Positions 51,301 to 58,433 of a DNA stretch of 64,000 nt are shown piece after piece. Each line of letters begins with the position of its first letter. Positions within the stretch are counted from its first letter, which is position 1. The position numbers and the translations under genes were made by a program. The notes under the pieces were generated by a model that saw only the letters and a list, made by a program, of their open reading frames with translations, was not told where the DNA came from and did no database searches. Origin of the DNA: Pagrus major (lineage: Eukaryota > Chordata > Actinopteri > Spariformes > Sparidae). Location of the stretch: the NCBI RefSeq assembly GCF_040436345.1, contig NC_133230.1, positions 5,043,297 to 5,107,296 on the forward strand. Reading direction: 5' to 3'.

Positions 51301-54300
51301 TCTGGTCTAGTGACCTGCAAAGGGCCCTCCTTGGAAATGTGTACTCAGTGCACCTGCAGGAGCAGATACAAGTTAACCGTAAAGGTTACATTGACCCCTG
51401 CTGGAAGAAACGGGTACTACATCAAACCATTTGTACAGGGCACCTGGTGTGATGATCAGTGTTTCATGATTTCTGTGCTGTTATTTATACCAGTGCACTA
51501 ACATTTTATGACAGATGGAGGTTATGAAAAAAAGAGAGAATTTAATTTGTCGTGCTTTTTTTTTTTATTTTTACCCTTTTACACAACTGTAGTGATGAAC
51601 TTTGATGATGATGATGATGAGTTTTATTGTCAAGGAACTACCAACATTATTTCACAGAGAGTGAGAGAGAAAAAATGCTTTTTGCAGGACCTGATTCTGG
51701 ACCAGACAATAGAGAAGGTGTCGTTCTGCGCTCCGGATCGTAACTTTGAGAGGGCGTTCTCTTACATCTGCAGGGACGGTACCACGCGACGCTGGATCTG
51801 CCATTGTTTTATGGCCATTAAAGACTCAGTAAGCACCCACTCTAATCCTACAATACTATGTAATTATAATTGATGTTCAGTACACGTTTGAAGACTGCTC
51901 ACACTTCCGATTAAATATTTATGAATATAATGTGTTTCATACTTTCTTTATAATGTGGTAATACCATCTTTATAATGGGTTTCATATCATGTTTAGAATG
52001 GGTTTTAAGCCTTGGTCACAATAGGAAAAACATGAATTTTTCTACATCAGTACTAAACTACGGGCCGAGTATGAATAAGACCATTATGTTAACTTGCTGC
52101 TTTGGTCGAGGTGACCTTAATTTTTTGCATTGTCTTTTTCAGGGAGAGCGTCTCAGTCACGCTGTGGGTTGTGCATTTGCTGCCTGTCTGGAGCGAAAAC
52201 AGAAACGGGAGAAGGAGTGTGGGGTCACGGCAACCTTTGACGCCAACAGAACCACTTTCACTCGTGAAGGCTCATTTCGTGTTACTACGGCAACAGAGGC
52301 GGCAGAACGGGAGGAAGTCATGAGGCAGCTACAGGATGCTAAAAATGGTCTGTACATGTAGTCAGTGTAACGTCAACACAAGTCAAAAATAGTGTTTTTT
52401 ATTATTTGCTTGAATTTTGCCCTTCTCTAACAGCAGAGACAGATGTTAATGTTGCTGGAAACTCGACCATCGGTGTGACGAACTCTATAGCACACCAGAC
52501 GGGAGGATCACCATCCCCCTCGTCTTCCCCGCCTCCCTCTCTGGCCGCCCTGGGACCCCAGGCGATACCACGCAGACACGCACCGGCCGATGTTATCGCC
52601 AGACAGGGCTCCTTCAGAGGCTTCCCGGCCCTCAGTCAGAAGACTTCTCCCTTCAAACGACAGCTGTCACTGCGAATGAACGAGCTGCCTTCCACCATGC
52701 AGCGCAAGTCTGACTTCCCCATGAAGAACACAGGTGAGACCAACTGTCAGGCTGTGCGTTAGCAGGAGGAGCAGGGGACAGCCCGAGTAAAGAAGCTGCT
52801 CCCTAGTCTGTAATTTGCTTCTATTATTAACTTTTCTCTCGTGCGTCCCCTCCAGTCCCTGAGGTAGAAGGAGAAAGTGACAGCATCAGCTCGCTGTGCA
52901 CTCAGATCACCTCGGCTTTCAGCGGACCCCCGGAGGACCCCTTCTCCTCAGCACCAATGCCCAAACCAGCTTCATCCCCGCAGTCTCCTGTAGCACCAGG
53001 TAACACCGACGAAACCTCTTCTTAAATCTTTAATATCTAACATGTGTAGCTCAGTCCATGGATGGGACTAATTAGATATTGTTGCTGCTCTGTTAACCAT
53101 TTCAATGAATGAGTTCCATTTGGCAAGAAATGGCTAATCATGAAGCATTGATTGAAAACTAACAGAATCCTACTGTAGAGCAACAGTTTTTAGCTTCTTG
53201 TGGTTATAAGAAGTTCAGAGACTGAGAATGGCTGTAATGAAGGGTTTTTTTTGCACTTGCCAGGCAAAACTTCCTCTCTCCGTAGGGGAGAAGGGAAGTA
53301 AACACTAATAGATTGGTTGTTTGCTGCAGATGACCGCCAAATGTTCTCTGTGGCCAACAGTCTCATTCATTGCCCACATTCTGGCTGAATTTCCTTGTCA
53401 TTCAGCTCTATAGGAAGTGACTAGACTTCCAGTGATGATTGTGTTGCTTGCAGTTAGAGAATGTGTGCCTGCTCACATTTGTAACGTGTACTTTACGTGT
53501 GTGATTAACACTTGCACGGTAATATTGTGCATGTCTAACAAAAGATCGCTCCACGTCGCCCGACACACAAGCTTGCTCGTACTAGCTTCTGTCTCTTATC
53601 TGCTGTAGTGAACGGCACAGCTCCCGCCTTCTCTGTTCCTGCTGCTGCTACTGCTAACCCCCCAGTTCTGCCCCCCGCTCTGCCTGCTCGAGACACTAAC
53701 CCCTGGGCTAAGACCCCAGCAGGGGCCCCGGCCTCAGCACAACCAGGTAAGCAGCACTTCAGAGAGGCTAAATTGAAAAGTTTGCTATCGCAGTGCACTC
53801 TGTGATAGCAAACTTTTCAATTTAGCCTCTCAAAACATGTAGATACACGGCCCGGGTTTAAGAACACATAAATTCCCTTTTAAGCTAAGAAAAGCTAAGC
53901 TGGCCAGCTGCTGGCTATCGCTCTTCTTTTTTATTTCTCCAACAGAGAGCTAATAAACATACAGTATTTCCCCAAATTTCAATCTAGTCCTTTAGTCCAG
54001 TAATATTTTTGAACTTGGATGATGAATCGTTACTGTTATTTGCAACTTTCAGTGTTAAAGTTAATGCTTTGTGTCTCACTGATATACTGTGTCCGTTGTA
54101 CTCCTAATTAAAAGTTTTTGTGAGGTGTATTAATTCATATTTATTTCTGTTCACTTTCTGCCAACAGGAAGTAACTGGTCATCCCCTACTCCAGTGATAG
54201 TGGTCCCCCCCACATCCTCCCCAGTCATGCCCTCCCACAAACGCACACCATCAGAAGCAGATCGCTGGTTAGAAGAAGTTACCAAGTCGGTCCGTGCCCC

Positions 54301-54919
54301 GCAGCCTAGTCCAAACATGGCAGCAGCGACACCTCCCAACCAGCCGTTCACTGCCCCCATGCCTGTGGCGTCTGCTCCCTCTGTTCCCCCGGTGGCCTTC
54401 ATGTCCTCTCTGCCCTCCGCCGTGCCCATGTTGCCCCCTCGCCAGCCCGCCTTCCACGCTCAGGCTCCGGCCTCCTACCCGATGCCGAACGGGCTGCCGT
54501 TCCCTCAGCCCAGCGTGCCTGTGGTCGGCATCACTCCTTCACAGATGGTGGCTCATGTGTTCGGCTCAGCCACGCAACCCCAGCCATTCCCCGTCCCAGC
54601 CTCCACCACACCCCAGCATGATGCCCAGGTTGTCGCCCACGTCAGCCCGTTCATCAAACCCCCACAGGCCACAGCAATGAACCCTGCTCCCCTCCAGCCA
54701 TCTAATGGAAGTGTGACCTTCAACGGGGCAGACAGCTGGGCTGCTCCGTCCCAACTCGCTCCATCATCCCCAGCCACTCAGCCGCCCCCACCGCCGCAGG
54801 AAGATGCCTTTGAGGCCCAGTGGGCAGCCTTGGAGGGCCGTTCACGCCAGCGCACCACACCCTCCCCGACAAATCCCTTCTCCACTGAGCTGCACAAGAC
54901 CTTTGAGATCCAGCTCTGA
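38087..54919 (+). CDS. numb: numb endocytic adaptor, complete coding sequence
   Basis: Membrane-associated adaptor that antagonises Notch, takes part in asymmetric division and links cargo to AP-2 and EHD proteins. Exons: 38087-38212, 44012-44086, 50358-50390, 51083-51157, 51688-51828, 52143-52347, 52434-52733, 52856-52999, 53609-53746, 54168-54919; total 1989 nt, 662 residues (human about 651). Seen: start [18 protein letters not shown] with the aPKC-site Ser7; a PTB domain in about residues 28-185; basic motifs RQGSFRGF and KRQLSLR around the Ser276/295-type kinase and 14-3-3 sites; an EDPF motif in exon 8; a proline-rich region; [13 protein letters not shown]; and the C-terminal PTNPF and TFEIQL. 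All introns are GT-AG. Odd points: the second DPF is DAF (residues 625-627), the exon 6 donor is weak, the exon 7 acceptor is NAGNAG, and a strong hairpin follows exon 9. The N-terminus fits numb rather than numb-like. Confidence 0.97.
39029..39150. mobile_element. Short MITE with 19-bp terminal inverted repeats
   Basis: Ends TAAAGGAAAAGTTCACCCA (39029-39047) and TGGGTCAACTGTTCCTTTA (39132-39150) pair with 2 mismatches. With the element drawn as 39031-39148, TA dinucleotides flank both sides, as for Tc1/mariner-type insertion. Length about 120, non-coding. Confidence 0.75.
39287..39350. repeat. (CA)n microsatellite
   Basis: About 32 perfect AC units in numb intron 2. Confidence 0.98.
39678..39900 (+). 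repeat. ACCTCCGCCAAGG-family repeat with local palindrome
   Basis: TAATTACCTCCGCCAAGG, then GTTATGTTTTTTGCCC and TTTGTCAGTAGTATTACAGA, follows a well-known dispersed repeat. Inside lies an inverted repeat at 39766-39785 / 39794-39812. Confidence 0.55.
40421..40448. repeat. GAA/GGA purine tract
   Basis: GAAGGAGAAGAAGAAGGAGA continuing to GAAGAAG; low-complexity purine tract. Confidence 0.85.
41706..42018. mobile_element. MITE with long terminal inverted repeats
   Basis: The ends GAAGGGACTGTTCACCC and GTGTGAACTGTCCCTTTA pair. Pairing resumes inside: TTTTCCTCTTACCT..GTGCTATTTA.C.ATCTA on the left against its complement ending ATAGCACTCCAGGTAAGAGG on the right. About 310 bases, no coding potential. 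Confidence 0.8.
42799..43080. mobile_element. MITE with TAGGGCTGC termini
   Basis: TAGGGCTGCGCAATTAA at 42799 and the inverted CATATCATGCAGCCCTA ending at 43079. The GGGCTGC(A/G)CAATTAAT type is very common in fish genomes. About 281 bases, non-coding. Confidence 0.7.
44012..44086 (+). CDS. numb: numb coding exon 2 (PTB, first part)
   Basis: Acceptor CCCTGCAG ends at 44011, donor GTAGGT at 44087; 25 codons, phase 0. It reads [20 protein letters not shown] then KRLKT. This is the start of the PTB fold. Confidence 0.97.
45030..45495. repeat. Degenerate CA-rich tract
   Basis: Almost half a kilobase dominated by ACACA, CATA and CACGC words without a clean unit; probably a decayed microsatellite cluster. 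Open frames here are artefacts of composition. Confidence 0.7.
46330..46536. mobile_element. MITE with TTAAAG(G/T)TGCAA termini
   Basis: Left TAAAGGTGCAAAATGTAGGA and right (inverted) TCTTACATATTGCAACTTTA form about 25-bp terminal inverted repeats. Interior about 155 bases, non-coding. A common teleost MITE type. Confidence 0.75.
47819..47843. repeat. (GT)n microsatellite, short
   Basis: About 12 TG units. Confidence 0.9.
48318..48510. repeat. Dispersed repeat with GGAGCCGGAAGTGACC and CGATATATCGG blocks
   Basis: CCATCTTGGTCTTTTGGAGC then CGGAAGTGACCGTATTTGG is a frequent fish repeat end. It is followed by TATCGATTATGTATCGGCC and AGATATATCGGTATCGGCC. Boundaries uncertain. Confidence 0.4.
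50358..50390 (+). CDS. numb: numb coding exon 3: 33-nt alternative PTB exon
   Basis: Acceptor TTCCAG ends at 50357 after a long CT tract, donor GTAAGT (consensus) at 50391. It encodes the 11 residues [11 protein letters not shown] in phase 0, so it can be skipped without a frame change. It corresponds to the PTB insert that separates the long- and short-PTB isoforms of mammalian Numb. Confidence 0.95.
50566..50571 (+). promoter_or_regulatory. TGCATG (RBFOX-type) downstream of numb exon 3
   Basis: Perfect UGCAUG 176 bases after the 33-nt PTB cassette exon. Downstream RBFOX sites typically favour inclusion. It may be a chance match. Confidence 0.4.
51083..51157 (+). CDS. numb: numb coding exon 4 (PTB core)
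   Basis: Acceptor TTCACAG ends at 51082, donor GTAATG at 51158; 25 codons, phase 0. It reads [20 protein letters not shown] then DDKTK. Confidence 0.97.
51688..51828 (+). CDS. numb: numb coding exon 5 (PTB core)
   Basis: Acceptor TTTGCAG ends at 51687, donor GTAAGC at 51829; 47 codons, phase 0. It reads [20 protein letters not shown], then [20 protein letters not shown], then FMAIKDS. The segment is almost identical to mammalian Numb, with a few substitutions. Confidence 0.97.
52143..52347 (+). CDS. numb: numb coding exon 6 (PTB C-terminal helix)
   Basis: Acceptor TTTTTCAG ends at 52142. It reads [20 protein letters not shown], then [20 protein letters not shown], then [19 protein letters not shown] and MRQLQDAKN. 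The donor is the weak ATG|GTCTGT at 52348; read-through meets TAG at 52359-52361 after GLYM. The exon ends with one base of codon 219. Confidence 0.93.
52431..52436 (+). promoter_or_regulatory. numb: NAGNAG tandem acceptor of numb exon 7
   Basis: CAGCAG: both AGs are usable and differ by one codon (Ala present or absent). The homologous Ala in mammals argues that the first is used. Confidence 0.6.
52434..52733 (+). CDS. numb: numb coding exon 7 (kinase-site region)
   Basis: The acceptor is CAGCAG: the first CAG (52431-52433) gives Asn-Ala-Glu-Thr-Asp, matching mammalian KAETD, while the second would drop the Ala. It contains [20 protein letters not shown] and the [20 protein letters not shown] block with the conserved phospho-serines. 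Donor GTGAGA at 52734. Confidence 0.94.
52856..52999 (+). CDS. numb: numb coding exon 8 with intact DPF motif
   Basis: Acceptor CTCCAG ends at 52855, donor GTAACA at 53000. It reads [20 protein letters not shown], then [18 protein letters not shown], then [14 protein letters not shown] at 52933-52944 is the AP-2 alpha-ear type motif. Confidence 0.94.
53000..53608 (+). other. numb: numb intron 8, upstream of the PRR cassette exon
   Basis: 0.6 kb. It contains one TGCATG at 53528-53533, 76 bases before the alternative exon 9. No repeat family is seen. Confidence 0.65.
53528..53533 (+). promoter_or_regulatory. TGCATG (RBFOX-type) upstream of numb exon 9
   Basis: Perfect UGCAUG 76 bases before the PRR cassette exon. 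RBFOX sites upstream of an exon typically favour skipping. A hexamer of this kind can occur by chance. Confidence 0.45.
53609..53746 (+). CDS. numb: numb coding exon 9: alternative proline-rich-region exon
   Basis: Acceptor CTGTAG ends at 53608, donor GTAAGC at 53747. Phase 1 at both ends, 138 nt, so inclusion adds 46 residues: [20 protein letters not shown], then [18 protein letters not shown], then GAPASAQP. The RDTNPWA block matches the human PRR insert (RETNPWA), which identifies it as the developmentally regulated cassette exon of Numb. Confidence 0.93.
53747..54167 (+). other. numb: numb intron 9, downstream of the PRR cassette exon
   Basis: 0.42 kb. It begins with the normal donor GTAAGC and is followed at 53762-53831 by a near-perfect 32-bp hairpin. 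The rest is AT-rich and unremarkable. Confidence 0.8.
53762..53831 (+). repeat. 32-bp near-perfect inverted repeat (hairpin) after numb exon 9
   Basis: Left arm 53762-53793 pairs with right arm 53800-53831: 31 Watson-Crick pairs, one G-U (53790 with 53803), loop TGCACT (53794-53799). It starts 15 bases after the exon 9 donor. Pairing stops abruptly at both ends. Function unknown. Confidence 0.95.
54168..54919 (+). CDS. numb: numb last coding exon (PRR, NPF, C-terminus)
   Basis: Acceptor CAACAG ends at 54167; stop TGA at 54917-54919. It contains [20 protein letters not shown], a Pro/Ala-rich stretch, [32 protein letters not shown] and [17 protein letters not shown]. The NPF (EHD-binding type) is intact at residues 648-650. 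The position that is DPF in mammals is DAF here. Confidence 0.96.
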
Positions 54920-55812
54920 AGACTGTGTTTGAAGTTAGAAAGAACTGGCGATAAGGAGGCCATTTTAGATGAGGGAGCAGACAGGTTATTGACTAAAGAA
55001 AAGAGGGGAATGTCCTCCTGTCTCTCTTCATCTCGGTTTCAGTGGGCAAGCTCAGCAGGGGAGAGACGGTGGAGAGCAGCGGGTGAATCAGCAGGGAGCA
55101 GAACTGTGCACAGCAGCGAGGGGAGAAAAAACAAAACAGGTTGCTGTTAACGAGGGTGCAGCTCCCCAGGCATTTCATTAGCATCGTCTGTATTGTTTTG
55201 TTTGTGCTGTGGCGCGCAAGGTCGTCATTACCCTGTGGAATATCTGTGCTGAGCCACACCCAGCCCCCCTGTCAGCCCCCTACCACCCACCCAGGTGTGG
55301 TGGCTCCCCTCCCCTGCCCACCTTCACTCAGCCCAGCTGCCAGCGCCCCCTGTTGACAGGATGAGACCTCCCTCACCTGGCAGAAGAACTGCAGCACTGA
55401 GAGAACGCGGCTTCCAGATGAGAAGTTCTCATTAATAACTTCCCAATCAGAAGAATAGAGTGAGACAATGCCAAAATCTTTATTTTTATGCATTAAGTAT
55501 ATTTTAAATAGCTTTGGAATCTAACAGAAGAGTTGTAAGTAATCGTGCCAAAGGCACAGGCTAGCTACAATGAGTTACATGTTCGTGTATACAAGAAATG
55601 ACCGTATATATTATACATAAATATATATATATATATCTATAAAGAATCTATACTGTACACACAGCTCACAGCAGTGCTAATTTTTAATGTGATGTAAAGA
55701 GATTTTGTGAAGGGACAGCTGCTTTACTTTTGTGTTTTATTGTTTTATTTTTGAAGAAAAATCTCTTGATTTCCGTCTGTTGCATCCTGTGATTGGATGC
55801 GAAGCATCTCAC

Positions 55813-55820
55813 TGTAAATA
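55813..55820 (+). promoter_or_regulatory. Pumilio-type TGTAAATA in numb 3' UTR
   Basis: Exact match to UGUANAUA, in the middle third of the 3' UTR. Confidence 0.45.
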
Positions 55821-55907
55821 GGGTATCATTGCAGCAACAATCAATATGGACCTAGCAATGGTGGTGGTGCCCAGCTGGTTGCCTCTCTTACCTGTGCTCA
55901 GTTTTCA

Positions 55908-55917
55908 GTAGTTTAGT
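55908..55917 (+). promoter_or_regulatory. Overlapping Musashi-type motifs in numb 3' UTR
   Basis: GTAGT (55908-55912) and GTTTAGT (55911-55917) both fit (G/A)U1-3AGU. Numb mRNA is the classical Musashi1 target in mouse. Confidence 0.5.
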
Positions 55918-56394
55918 AAACATCAGAACTTCACATTTTACTTTTTCTGTCTTCATTGTCATTCTTTTTTGTGTGGTAATGATAATTTTTTTTTGTTTTT
56001 TTATTTAACAGAGTAGGATGAGTCGTCTCCTGTTTCTCCACATCTTTTTTTTTTTTTTAAGTAGTTGATTTCTTAACTTTTATTTTGCACAAGCACTAAA
56101 GTAGATGATTTGACCTCACAGGTGACCTTGATCAACATGGGTTAGTCAGTTGCGTTGCTGCCTGCTGAGCTGCCCTGACCTCCGTTAGCCTGCTGTGGTT
56201 CTGACGGTCAGCAGAAAACTACAGGGAGATTAAAAAAAAAAAACGGTTTCATCTCTCACTGTCTGATTTCTCTCTGTCATGTTTTTATTTTTTTAAATCA
56301 AACCTGTGAATATGATCTGTTATCTGATCTATTTTTCCATTTTGTAATTATTTCATTACTTTATTCCACTTCTTCGGTTGAAGCTAAAAGATTG

Positions 56395-56400
56395 AATAAA
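56395..56400 (+). terminator. numb: numb poly(A) signal AATAAA
   Basis: Canonical hexamer followed within 30 bases by a GT-rich element (GATGGTGGTAG, GTGGTCTGTGTTC), the usual downstream context. Confidence 0.8.
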
Positions 56401-56527
56401 TTGATGGTGGTAGAGGAAAAAGTGGTCTGTGTTCTTGAGTGAATGCCTTCGTGTTTTGAATGCATACAGTTTAAAGCAGAATCTGTTTCACACTGATAAT
56501 GAAACAGGTATTATAACTTGGGGTAGA

Positions 56528-56715
56528 AGCTAGAGCTGGAACAATTATTTTTATATGTACATCAAAAACAACAAAAATTCAGTGATTCCAGTTGCTGAAA
56601 TGTAAAAAAAAAAGTGAAGATGTCACCTTGAACATTTTATCCATTATATTTTTGCATATCATATGAAAGGGGTATACAATATCTAATAAAAATAATGATT
56701 AGTTGCAGACCTTGT
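56528..56715 (-). repeat. CGATTAAT-family repeat, diverged reverse fragment
   Basis: AGAGCTGGAACAATTATTTT at the left and AATAATGATTAGTTGCAGACC at the right, with ATTCCAGTTGCTGAAATGTA inside, fit the same family in reverse. It is weak. Confidence 0.4.
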
Positions 56716-57006
56716 AGAAGCATACATAATATTTAAAGTGGTCAGCGGATTTCAAGGGAAATAATTGCAGGGTACAGGAAATGTTGCAGCTGAGTAGATC
56801 ATTTTCTTTTGACGACACTGGCAATTCATGTCTTTGCACTTAACCAATAAACATCACCAAAGCATGTAGGGTGCAATTATATATAATATAATATAATTAT
56901 ACTTATATCAGACTATATTCAGACAGATTAGATTATATAAACAATGTTGTTGACCAGATAGTTTCCTGTGTGGACGCAGCAGTGATCCTGTTGTTACTCC
57001 CTCCCA

Positions 57007-57020
57007 CCGGCAGGGGGCGC
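57007..57020 (+). promoter_or_regulatory. CTCF-like site upstream of exd2
   Basis: CCGGCAGGGGGCGC matches CCASYAGRKGGCRS at 13 of 14 positions, including the full AGGGGGCGC core, and sits between two closely spaced genes. Confidence 0.55.
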
Positions 57021-57056
57021 TGCCTGGAGATCTGCGCCTCGGTGCAGCAGCGCCAT

Positions 57057-57064
57057 TATAAATA
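57057..57064 (+). promoter_or_regulatory. exd2: exd2 TATA box (TATAAATA)
   Basis: TATAAATA lies 36 bases downstream of the CTCF-like core and is followed by an ETS-like CCGGAAG (57069-57075). It predicts a start near 57085-57090. Confidence 0.55.
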
Positions 57065-57086
57065 CAGGCCGGAAGACATGGCTCAG

Positions 57087-57151
57087 TTCAGCAAAGTAAA
57101 GCAAGTGTACATGTGTGTTAAACTGGCGTTGGGTTGTGTTAAAACGTAAAG
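57087..57151 (+). other. exd2: exd2 non-coding first exon (5' UTR)
   Basis: Inferred from the TATA box and a consensus donor AAAG|GTAAGA at 57152. The 5' end is approximate. It would splice to an acceptor near 58392 or 58407, just before the ATG. Confidence 0.45.
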
Positions 57152-58392
57152 GTAAGACTCAAACTTCACGTATTAGTACATAGAAGTTGTACTCTGTTGT
57201 TACGCGTTAATGTGTTACATTTAGCGGCGGGTAGCGGGTCTGTAGAAGCCGCAGAGGTGACAAGTTAGCAAGTACACCGGCTAGCTGTAGCGGCTAGCCA
57301 GGCAAACGCTGGTTAAACTTCGCTTTAATGAGCAAATCTAACTAGGATAAAACACAAACTCATGCCCGCCAATGTTACCTGTGACATAGGATCTCATTTC
57401 AGGAGCAGGAGTAGTTTTTGACGCTGTTGTGCCACATCTGGTGGTTAGCATAAGTTGTACTGCTAACGCTAGTTGTTGGCTAACTGATAGCCTTGCGTTC
57501 ACTTCAGCTGTCAAATGACAGCACACACCAGAGCTCGGTGCCGCATATGAACTCGTGTAAACCCCACAACTTAGTCACGTAACAGACAAGTGTTCAATTG
57601 AAAAAGCATTGCTGTTCATCCTGTTCTTGGAATGAGCTTAATAGCGTTGGTGAAACAACCATTAGCAAGCGAGCTAAAGGAGTAGCTAACGTGACACAAC
57701 TTGACCTGTGTTACACAAAATCCAGTGACCTATTAAACGATTTGACCTCTCTAATCAATGCCTGTCTTGCCACTGCAAGCTGTTTTTTAGTCATACGCTA
57801 TAACATACTTTGTTAGCCTTTGCCAAACATGGTGCCTCTGTAGTATTTACAGTGGAAAGGGTAAAACAATTTGATAGTTGTAAGTTAAAGAGAAAAACTA
57901 ATTTGATCACAGGACACAGACAGGATCACATATTTTAATAGTTGTGATAGCAGGAACTATTGTGTATAGGGATGTCCATCTGCACAGTATGAACACCTCA
58001 CTTGTCTCTCTTTATCAGGGTCACAGAATCTGACAGGTCACAGTTTTGGGTACATTGACATTGCATCAAAATTTGTCGAAATGCAGTCCATGCACATTTT
58101 TTGGTAACGGTAAACAAGTTTCTCAATTGGATAATATCAAACACAGATAAAGCATTACATTTACTGTTTGTTTATTAATGGGGGGCCTGTTGTGTTGCTT
58201 TTTTTGCTCCAGAGAGATGCAGTGCCTGCACAGATCACAGAAACAGAGCCAGGTTTACATGGGACCCCACTGACACAGGAAAGGTGAAACATCACTCACC
58301 TTTTCGTAACAAAAGTTCTGTTTAGGACATGCAGATCAGAACACTGTAGACCAACTGGGCTTGTGGTTTGTTTTTGTTTTTTTCCGCTCTAG
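57152..58392 (+). other. exd2: exd2 5' UTR intron
   Basis: About 1.2 kb after the non-coding exon. A good acceptor-like CT tract at about 58195-58212 and a CCAG|GTTT near 58251 could bound an extra non-coding exon, but this is not certain. Otherwise unremarkable. Confidence 0.5.
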
Positions 58393-58433
58393 GTTTGCAC
58401 TTTTCAGCCAGCTGAAGATCACTACAAGCCAAC

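Larger units (their letters stand above)
50391..51687 (+). other. numb: numb introns 4 and 5 (interrupted by exon 4)
   Basis: The intron after exon 3 (50391-51082) has a TGCATG at 50566-50571 and a short GT run near 50630-50647. The intron after exon 4 (51158-51687) has only a GAT trinucleotide run (51603-51621). Nothing else is recognisable. Confidence 0.65.
54920..56425 (+). other. numb: numb 3' UTR
   Basis: About 1.5 kb from the stop to just after AATAAA at 56395. It contains a TATATA run (55619-55636), a Pumilio-type TGTAAATA at 55813-55820, Musashi-type motifs at 55908-55917, 56061-56065 and 56141-56146, and several U-runs. The cleavage site is inferred. Confidence 0.8.
56426..57056. 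other. numb-exd2 spacer
   Basis: About 0.63 kb between the numb poly(A) region and the exd2 TATA box. It holds a short diverged CGATTAAT-family fragment (56528-56715), an ATATAAT run (56879-56900) and a CTCF-like site (57007-57020). Confidence 0.7.

Noticed and set aside
54151..54457. Open frames antisense to the last numb exon
   Set aside because: Gly/Ala-rich mirror of the Pro/Ala-rich coding strand; the plus-strand reading is the conserved one.
54294..54680. 128-residue alternative frame inside numb exon 10
   Set aside because: A plus-one-frame reading of the Pro-rich coding region; no evidence of use.
58213..58251. Extra exd2 non-coding exon
   Set aside because: A good pyrimidine tract and acceptor precede it, but the donor GTTTAC is weak and there is no independent support; mentioned only as a possibility.
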